A model generated the notes under the pieces. That model saw only the letters and a program-made list of their open reading frames with translations. It made no database searches and was not told the origin of the DNA. A DNA stretch of 12,130 nt from Microcoleaceae cyanobacterium UBA11344 (GTDB lineage: Bacteria > Cyanobacteriota > Cyanobacteriia > Cyanobacteriales > Microcoleaceae), in NCBI GenBank assembly GCA_003483675.1, contig DMYK01000315.1, positions 1-12,130 on the forward strand. Reading direction: 5' to 3'. Below are positions 6,086 through 11,037 of the stretch, one piece after another (the stretch's first letter is position 1; the number at the start of each line of letters is the position of its first letter). The position numbers and the translations under genes were made by a program.

Positions 6086-7480
6086 TTAGCCAACTATCAG
6101 CAATCCCGGTCGGAATATCATCACCAGTCCAAAAAATAGCATGAACAGACCTCCCACAAGTTTGAGTCTTCTACCCTGAGTTTCAGTAAAACGAGATGAC
6201 TCAAATGAATAGATAAAATTAGTCAAGATCAGAACCAAGGGGATCACATAAATCACTGCATAGAGCGCTGTCCAAGCAGAGTGGCACTGCACAGTGGCAC
6301 CGCCTGAATTTGTGGCACAGTAGTTAACTAAGGCGGTCATATAGATTGCTGGCAAAATGGCAGTGCAGCCTAATTCGATAATGTTGACAAAGATTGCCAG
6401 TACAATCGTTCCGCTCAAGGCGGTTAAAAAACGCATTGGACCTGCTGCTGGCTCTCTTAGAGAGCGAACAATTTGTCCGGCTTTCTGGCTAATCGTGCGT
6501 TGTTGTGATTCAGATAACGAGAGAGAAATGCCTTGTTTGAACCAGAAATAATCTTTAATGTTGACGATTCCTGCGAGCGCGATTCCGCTCCCCAATACAA
6601 GCATAAAAGGCTTCCCATACTGTTCGAGCAAGACAGAACCTAGCCCGATCATCACCATGATGAACAGAAAATACATCACGGCTGAGGTAGTGATAAACGT
6701 TCCTCCCACTAGAGCCATGTCTCGCCGACTCTTGGTATGGGTGAGCAAAGACAGCAAAATAATTAGAACCGTGAAGGCACAGGGATTAAATCCATCTGCT
6801 AAAGCGATCGTAGAAACGAAGAGTGGGAAAGGGAGTCCTCGTGCGAAGGTTTCGATCGCCACATCTGGTGTCAAATGGATGATCAGAAACAGGCTCAGAA
6901 TGCAAATAGCAGTAAATCCTCCAAACCAATACCTTTTTGCTTGCACCTCCTGTAACCACTGTCTGAGTGGGAGGAAACTGAGCAGGTAGAGCATCGGTAA
7001 TCCCAGAACCCACCACGGAAATTGAAACACTGGGCTAACGATCGCTTCCTTTAGATATACCTCATGACCTACAGCATCGGCGATCGCCTGAATAATTTGG
7101 TTGCGGTAGCCGATATACCCTGAGTAGGCTGGGTTGTACTCCAACGGTCCGTCACCCTCACTGTAGCCAATAAAGGATTTATCTCCCACAAAGGTGCGAG
7201 GAACTGCCCCTGAGTTGATGTTATAACGTTCTCTAAATGTCTGCCAAGTTTTGGGGTCTTGGTAAACCTCAACAAAATGCACATCTATATCATTGTTATA
7301 CCGCTCAATGCTTTCCATCAACGGTCGTTGGCGAGCACAGTGAGGACAGGTTTCACTATGGAAGAAGTAAACATCCAGGACTGTTTCACCCGCCCCGGCC
7401 CGGACGGGGAATCCTCCTAAACAGAGGCAACTGGCTAGGATGACAGCAAAGAGCGATTTTGATAAACGCTGGAGATTCAT
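6086..7480 (-). CDS. Thioredoxin-like/CcdA (DsbD-type) transmembrane thiol oxidoreductase fusion
   Basis: 464 residues from ATG 7480. A signal-like hydrophobic stretch (8-24) precedes a thioredoxin/glutaredoxin-fold domain (about 32-140) with active-site C45-P-H-C48 and the cis-proline region AVPRTF (P94). Then comes a polytopic domain: helices near 155-171, 186-204 and 216-246, then 257-282, 291-306, 352-385 and 403 onward. It has the paired membrane cysteines of the CcdA/DsbD family, C234 in GFNPC and C372 in ELGC. In that family these pass electrons from cytoplasmic thioredoxin across the membrane; here the acceptor would be the attached CPHC domain. A further Cys pair (388, 399) lies in the loop after C372. 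It starts about 45 bp after the large iron-sulfur membrane gene and precedes cysK, which suggests a thiol and sulfur redox operon. The final substrate is unknown. The gene itself looks intact. Confidence 0.88.
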   Translation of the reverse strand: MNLQRLSKSLFAVILASCLCLGGFPVRAGAGETVLDVYFFHSETCPHCARQRPLMESIERYNNDIDVHFVEVYQDPKTWQTFRERYNINSGAVPRTFVGDKSFIGYSEGDGPLEYNPAYSGYIGYRNQIIQAIADAVGHEVYLKEAIVSPVFQFPWWVLGLPMLYLLSFLPLRQWLQEVQAKRYWFGGFTAICILSLFLIIHLTPDVAIETFARGLPFPLFVSTIALADGFNPCAFTVLIILLSLLTHTKSRRDMALVGGTFITTSAVMYFLFIMVMIGLGSVLLEQYGKPFMLVLGSGIALAGIVNIKDYFWFKQGISLSLSESQQRTISQKAGQIVRSLREPAAGPMRFLTALSGTIVLAIFVNIIELGCTAILPAIYMTALVNYCATNSGGATVQCHSAWTALYAVIYVIPLVLILTNFIYSFESSRFTETQGRRLKLVGGLFMLFFGLVMIFRPGLLIVG

Positions 7481-7630
7481 AGCAGATAAATGGTGCTAGT
7501 AACAGAGTTGACTGGCTTGTTGTTTCAGCCGTTCTCAAACCACTCGCTGAGAAACACAAAACCGTGAATCCGAGCAGTAAAAGCAAGTGGGGAATATTTC
7601 TCAAGGAAGGACGGCGCGTGATTCGTCGCA

Positions 7631-7654
7631 GTCCTGAGCTATGCGTTGGATCAG
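7631..7654 (+). repeat. Short dispersed repeat, copy 1 (arm of a perfect 22-bp inverted pair)
   Basis: Positions 7631-7652 are the exact reverse complement of 7807-7828, and 7631-7654 match 7989-8012 at 20 of 24 positions. The shared form is GTCCTGAGC-nn-TGCG-nn-GGATCAG. In the coding frame it adds DPTHSSGLR, which interrupts the otherwise membrane-protein-like sequence. Confidence 0.8.
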
Positions 7655-7806
7655 GAGTGAAAACGAGGCTAGAGAGCAGAATCGCACCTTGGATAAAAGC
7701 AGCAACATCAGGACTCCAAGTAAGCGTAGGTAAACTAGCCCCACTATAGCCCAAAGACCGGGCTAACACTGGGAGAATTTGACCGGCTTCGGCGATCGCA
7801 GATGGA

Positions 7807-7828
7807 GATCCAACGCATAGCTCAGGAC
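7807..7828 (-). repeat. Short dispersed repeat, copy 2 (inverted arm)
   Basis: Perfect 22-bp reverse complement of 7631-7652; the pair encloses 154 bp. Here the coding frame reads RPELCVGS. The frame is kept on both sides, so each copy probably arrived as a multiple of three bases or replaced existing sequence. Confidence 0.8.
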
Positions 7829-7988
7829 GGGCAAGATTGGTGGCGAGGGTGAAGGGGAGATAGGCGTAAATAATTGTCAGGTAATTAGGCAAACTAGGAT
7901 CTAAAATCCGGGCGATCGCATGAGTTGAATAAGTCAAAACTGCCGGAATACTCAACAGCAAAATAACTATCGGCACAGAAATCATTAA

Positions 7989-8012
7989 GTCCTGAGCATT
8001 GCGAAGGATCAG
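7989..8012 (+). repeat. Short dispersed repeat, copy 3, at a frameshift
   Basis: Same form as copy 1 with four substitutions (CCTGAGCATTGCGAAGGATC). It lies exactly between 'LGDLPIDSD' in one frame and 'LMISVPIV' in the next. A 19- or 22-bp insertion would give the observed one-base frame change, so the repeat itself may be the lesion. Confidence 0.7.
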
Positions 8013-8102
8013 AATCGATCGGCAAATCTCCCAAACCAACAAGGCTCAAGATTTTATCGGAGTGGTGCATACACACCCCACCTAACAACAACAGCAACAG
8101 CA

Positions 8103-9254
8103 TCACCTCTGCCCAAAATCCCTTATGCTGCTCAAGTAAATCTGCTGCGGGAAATCGCAGGTTGACTTGTACTGAACGGTTAGGACAGTTTTGAGACAAG
8201 TCATACATAATATACAATCCCGGTTGTCTTCCAATTGGGAGGGACGAGAATACAGAGGACAAGCGCCTGTTTGCTGACCTTCAGAGGGTAGGGCCTCGGC
8301 AAAATTAACCGGGGAGGCGGTACTACCTTTGAAACAACCGAAGGTGCTGCACTGACTTCCACACAACTGTTGAGTAGATCGCACTTCCACTATTGCCAGT
8401 TTGGCAAACATACCATTCATGCCCCCAATGGGACAGAGATAGCGACACCAGAGGCGACGCTCATAAATTAAGCTACAAATCACCGCCCCAGCGGTAATGA
8501 TGATTAGCAACCATGCCGAAAGATAGGCGGTATGGGGTAAATCCCAAAGCTTTTCCCAGAGGTAAATTGCTAGGAACCCGGCAAACACTACCCATGCACC
8601 CCAGCGATTCATCCATTTTGTCGGAGGGGGCAGCAATTTTCGGGGGTAAATCCACAGGGAAAGTGTGCGTATCCATTCCCCAGCAATCATAAATGGGCAG
8701 ACTGCACACCAAAGGCGACCCACAAAGGTAAACAGGAATAGAGACGCGGGCCACCACCATGCCCAAAATAGGTTGAGGAGGATGTTGCTTGTCCGCGTCT
8801 GGGGACTGATGAAGCCCGCGATCGTGACGGGTACAAAAATTATCATCATCACTACCCAAAGGGCTTCTGGATACCAACGACTGAGCAGGAGTTGCCGCAG
8901 CCTACGGAACTGATTTAGTAAGTCAATGCGAAATGTATTGCTGTCTGATTGTACGGACCAAAGCAACTTTTCGGGAATAGTTGATTCTTCAGAGGGTGTC
9001 ATAATTATTGCCCGCTTTAGAATCGCGCCTAATTCTGTCAGATTCCCCGGATATTTGTAGCTAATTAAACGCCGCAAATTGGCCTGATCTATTTGTAATA
9101 AAGGCCGGCATTGTTCGCGGGAAAATTTTTCCAGAAAATAGTCGGCAAATTCGGGGATATCTGCTTGGCGCTGCGACAGGCCCAACAGCTTGATTTCGTT
9201 GAATTCGATTCCCGGCAGGTTGAGTTTATTGGGTGAGGCGAAAATCAGTCTCAC
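8103..9254 (-). CDS. Middle part of the broken protein: AAA+ lid and NosR/NapH/CcoG-like membrane 4Fe-4S module
   Basis: This frame is a direct in-frame continuation of 9255-10280 past a TGA stop; its GTG (9254-9252) follows that stop at once. Residues 1-98 are the end of a sigma54-type AAA+ domain: sensor-1-like RLIFAS, 'LSQRQADI', and the lid 'YKYPGNLTELGAILKRAI'. Four membrane segments follow (about 128-150, 157-180, 218-235, 245-265). They carry the paired motifs GRLWCAVCPF and RRLWCRYLCPIGGM, typical of NosR/NapH/CcoG iron-sulfur membrane proteins that pass electrons across or along the membrane. A Cys-rich segment (CGSQCSTFGC) and CILCMTC come next, the latter the start of a CxxCxxCxxxCP ferredoxin motif. 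A one-base deletion in an A run at 8189-8192 removes its last Cys from frame, and the final 20 or so residues are read out of frame. As it stands the product would lack part of its cluster. Confidence 0.82.
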   Translation of the reverse strand: MRLIFASPNKLNLPGIEFNEIKLLGLSQRQADIPEFADYFLEKFSREQCRPLLQIDQANLRRLISYKYPGNLTELGAILKRAIIMTPSEESTIPEKLLWSVQSDSNTFRIDLLNQFRRLRQLLLSRWYPEALWVVMMIIFVPVTIAGFISPQTRTSNILLNLFWAWWWPASLFLFTFVGRLWCAVCPFMIAGEWIRTLSLWIYPRKLLPPPTKWMNRWGAWVVFAGFLAIYLWEKLWDLPHTAYLSAWLLIIITAGAVICSLIYERRLWCRYLCPIGGMNGMFAKLAIVEVRSTQQLCGSQCSTFGCFKGSTASPVNFAEALPSEGQQTGACPLYSRPSQLEDNRDCILCMTCLKTVLTVQYKSTCDFPQQIYLSSIRDFGQR

Positions 9255-10280
9255 TCAAGAATGGACGGGAGTGGGCGGATTTGTAGTGGCTTTTTCTGTC
9301 CCATTATTGTGTGATGGGTTCGGAATCACAAGTCGTGTTTTTAGGTAATGAATCAGTCGATCGCGATCGGCATTGTTCAAAACTTGCACATTACTAATCA
9401 GCAGCGTACCCCGTTCGAGAAGTTCCAGCACTCCCAGATGTTCGCCGTTTCTGCCAAAGAGGGGATCTGTGTTTAACTCCCCTGTGTCGGTTGGCGACAG
9501 TGTGGCGCAATCAATTTCTGCAAAGAGATGGTTGGCCAAGCCAGAATTGACATGGATCAGACCCGCGAGGAAGGTTTTCCCAGTGCCTGGTGCAGCTTGG
9601 AAAACAACTGGTTTTAAATTGTGGGCAGCATTTTCTATTTGTTGTCTCAATTTTTGGATGGCTTTGCTACTGCCGAGAATTTTTTCTCCTTGGGGTATGG
9701 GATGCAGATAGGATTGCAATTGGGCATTTCTTAACTGTTCTTTGATTTTGCGTTCGGCGAAAGCTGTTAAATCCTGGGAAAAGAAGTAATTTATCGTCCC
9801 ATGAATTTCTGGATATGTGGCGAGTAATTGCAGAAAATCTGACCGCGATATAAACCACATCTCGCTCTTACTCAGCGCGATCGCGTTGGCTTGATAAGTG
9901 GCATTTACGGACTCACCCATCAATGGGATGTAGCCAAATAATTCTCCAGCACTGCGATATTGAATATGAGATTTACCAATTATGGAAAGGCGGTAAATCT
10001 CCACTGAACCCCACTTGACAAGATAGATACCTACAGGCTTTTGTTCTTCGCAGTAAATCTCAGTCCCCGCTGACAACTTCAAGAGTTGAAAGCATTGGGT
10101 GAGCGCCTGTAATGCTTGATCGCTAAGTTTTCCCCAAATTCGATGAAATCTTAACCATTCACAACACTCTTTTACAAGTTGTTGATTTTGATTTTCTCTT
10201 GAAATTGGAGATGAGGGTTGTAGTGGCAGCGTGCGAACAGATTTGTCTTTTAGTGTCGATCCAATGTTCATGCAATCCAT
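9255..10280 (-). CDS. N-terminal part of the broken protein: cyclic-nucleotide-binding domain and degenerate AAA+ ATPase
   Basis: 341 residues before an in-frame TGA. Residues about 45-165 form a CRP/FNR-type cyclic-nucleotide-binding beta-roll (GTEIYCEEQKPVGIYLVKWG, GELFGYIPLMGES, 'MWFISRSDF'). Its phosphate-binding cassette lacks the usual R-A/S pair, so cyclic nucleotide may not be the ligand. Residues about 200-320 are the front of a sigma54-activator-like AAA+ domain with Walker A APGTGKT (230-236). The GAFTGA loop is absent, and the Walker B position reads GTLLISNVQ instead of LFLDE. Sigma54 activation is therefore unlikely, and cyanobacteria are known to lack sigma54. The domain finishes in the next ORF in the same frame, so one protein of roughly 915 residues is implied. 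The start is ATG 10280, or ATG 10271, which has AGGA ten bases ahead. Confidence 0.85.
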   Translation of the reverse strand: MDCMNIGSTLKDKSVRTLPLQPSSPISRENQNQQLVKECCEWLRFHRIWGKLSDQALQALTQCFQLLKLSAGTEIYCEEQKPVGIYLVKWGSVEIYRLSIIGKSHIQYRSAGELFGYIPLMGESVNATYQANAIALSKSEMWFISRSDFLQLLATYPEIHGTINYFFSQDLTAFAERKIKEQLRNAQLQSYLHPIPQGEKILGSSKAIQKLRQQIENAAHNLKPVVFQAAPGTGKTFLAGLIHVNSGLANHLFAEIDCATLSPTDTGELNTDPLFGRNGEHLGVLELLERGTLLISNVQVLNNADRDRLIHYLKTRLVIPNPSHNNGTEKATTNPPTPVHS

Positions 10281-10292
10281 TTCCTATAGGAA
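10281..10292. promoter_or_regulatory. Perfect 12-bp palindrome TTCCTATAGGAA at the gene start
   Basis: A perfect dyad abuts ATG 10280 and includes the only AGGA that could serve as Shine-Dalgarno site, better spaced for ATG 10271 than for 10280. It could be an operator or simply the ribosome-binding region; nothing else supports regulation. Confidence 0.3.
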
Positions 10293-10621
10293 CAAATCAG
10301 CTAGGCTGTTACGATTTTAGATGATGGAAATAGCACATCTAATTTCCGTGAACTGTCTTCAGTCCCAGATGTTTTTATTTTACTATCTAGTTTTTTGACT
10401 GTACTGCTGTTTAAATAAATTATACATTATAAATTATACTTCGCACCTTTCTAGACTACGCTTTTTGGGAATGGGTAATGGGGAATTTGGAAACAGGGTT
10501 TCTTGCGACTAACTATCAATGGGCTGGTCGCCTCAAGGTATACAAGCTTGCCCCAATTAAGTTGCCCCAAAAGCGATTTGCAGCCGGACGAGTAGGATAT
10601 TACCTAACTGGTTTTTTGGAG

Positions 10622-10642
10622 CCTGAGCGGAGTCGAAGGGCT
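10622..10642 (+). repeat. REP-like element of the CTGAG/CGAAG class
   Basis: CCTGAGCGGAGTCGAAGGG shares the CCTGAGC...GAAGG pattern with the palindrome in the 506-1483 gene and with the repeats in the 7525-8262 segment. Only one arm is seen here, with no flanking palindrome. Confidence 0.6.
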
Positions 10643-10709
10643 AACAGAAGATAACATCGGGCCAGCCATCCCCTGGATAATAAGTATTAAGTTAATGACT
10701 TTTTCTCTT

Positions 10710-10769
10710 TGACATCCTCTTTGAAATCCTACTGAAATCCTCCTGAAATCCTACTGAAATCCTAGTGAA
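10710..10769. repeat. 11-bp tandem direct repeats (TGAAATCCTAC), four good units plus flanking partial ones
   Basis: Units at 10722, 10733, 10744 and 10755 read TGAAATCCTAC, TGAAATCCTCC, TGAAATCCTAC, TGAAATCCTAG. TGACATCCTCT precedes them with one extra base, and TGAAAA follows. An 11-bp period is close to one helical turn, the spacing at which OmpR/PhoB-class regulators bind tandem half-sites, so it may be an operator cluster. It lies about 430 bp upstream of the cNMP/AAA+ gene start, and simple slippage is an alternative. Confidence 0.75.
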
Positions 10770-10855
10770 AATAAACCCAATTGGGGCAGCCATTAAAATT
10801 GATGAATTAGCACCAAGATTAGCCCTAAAAAGATGGCTAAAGAAAACATTTGCAG

Positions 10856-11019
10856 CCATTCCCCTCAAAAGCCTGAAAGCTACCTTTCAGAAAACACAGT
10901 CAAGCTGTTGCTTACGGCAGTGAGCCCTTGGTGGTACGGCATCTAGCCATTCACCTCTGCCTTGCTGTCAGCCGACTACTATAAAGACTAAGGTAAGAAT
11001 GTAAAGAAACGAGGGTAGA
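10856..11019. repeat. Gene-less copy of the rubrerythrin flanks (copy B)
   Basis: 10856-10904 matches the DNA after the rubrerythrin gene (4031-4079, 46 of 49). 10940-11019 matches its promoter region (4853-4932, about 71 of 80), including TATAGT and the T-rich repeats. Between them are 35 bp in place of about 770 bp carrying the gene. A perfect hairpin CTGAAAG-CTAC-CTTTCAG lies at 10873-10890. Order and orientation agree with the rubrerythrin locus, so this looks like a site from which the gene was deleted, 18 bp after the kinase stop codon. Confidence 0.8.
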
Positions 11020-11037
11020 TCTTGACTATCATGGGTT

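Larger units (their letters stand above)
7525..8262 (-). pseudogene. C-terminal part of the large cNMP/AAA+/iron-sulfur membrane protein, in two further frames
   Basis: The protein begun at 10280 continues here in other frames. From about 8210 to 8010 one frame reads NCPNRSVQVNLRFPAADLL, then a hydrophobic LLLLLLGG helix and 'LVGLGDLPIDSD'. From about 7990 to 7530 another frame reads 'DLMISVPIVILLLSIPAVLTY' (helix), 'YAYLPFTLATNLA', 'AIAEAGQILPVLARSLGYSG', 'SPDVAAFIQGAILLSSLVF' (helix) and 'IPHLLLLLGFTVL' (helix). The first piece restores the fourth Cys of the CxxCxxCxxxCP ferredoxin motif lost upstream by a one-A deletion at 8189-8192. The second switch coincides with a short repeat at 7989-8012. 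No stop ends the last frame before it runs into the next gene. A TGA at 7527-7525 in another frame (giving FLSEWFENG) may be the original end. Three copies of a 22-24-bp repeat lie within this part. Confidence 0.75.
10293..10855. other. Gene-free region upstream of the cNMP/AAA+ gene, with AT-rich block and repeats
   Basis: No convincing gene is present. Positions 10419-10441 are AT-rich with two TAAATTATA-type repeats and give TATAAT on the minus strand, a candidate -10 for the 10280 gene, though no paired -35 is clear. 10471-10490 is a low-complexity GGGAATGGGTAATGGGG tract common between cyanobacterial genes. GCCCCAATT at about 10541 recurs inverted near 10779. 10622-10642 and 10710-10769 hold repeats listed separately. 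A 58-codon plus-strand frame at 10478-10654 is probably chance. Confidence 0.5.

Noticed and set aside
6357..6989. Two plus-strand frames opposite the thioredoxin-CcdA gene
   Set aside because: Antisense to a well-supported membrane protein, with no motifs or ribosome-binding sites.
7386..7524. Extension of the C-terminal frame of the large protein into the thioredoxin-CcdA gene
   Set aside because: The sequence turns into out-of-frame nonsense after GFTVL and overlaps a clear gene; it is probably runoff after loss of the true stop.
7631..7828. A site-specific invertible promoter or phase-variation switch
   Set aside because: The 22-bp inverted pair is real, but the enclosed DNA codes for membrane-protein sequence in its present direction and no recombinase gene is nearby; kept only as a possibility to test.
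10478..10654. 58-codon plus-strand frame from ATG 10478 to TAA 10652-10654
   Set aside because: Its start lies in a low-complexity GGTAATGGGG tract and its end is a REP-like repeat; no ribosome-binding site or recognisable motif.
10856..10947. 36-codon plus-strand frame starting at ATG 10833 and running through the repeat copy
   Set aside because: It runs antisense through a duplicated non-coding flank and has no ribosome-binding site or homologous frame in the other copy.
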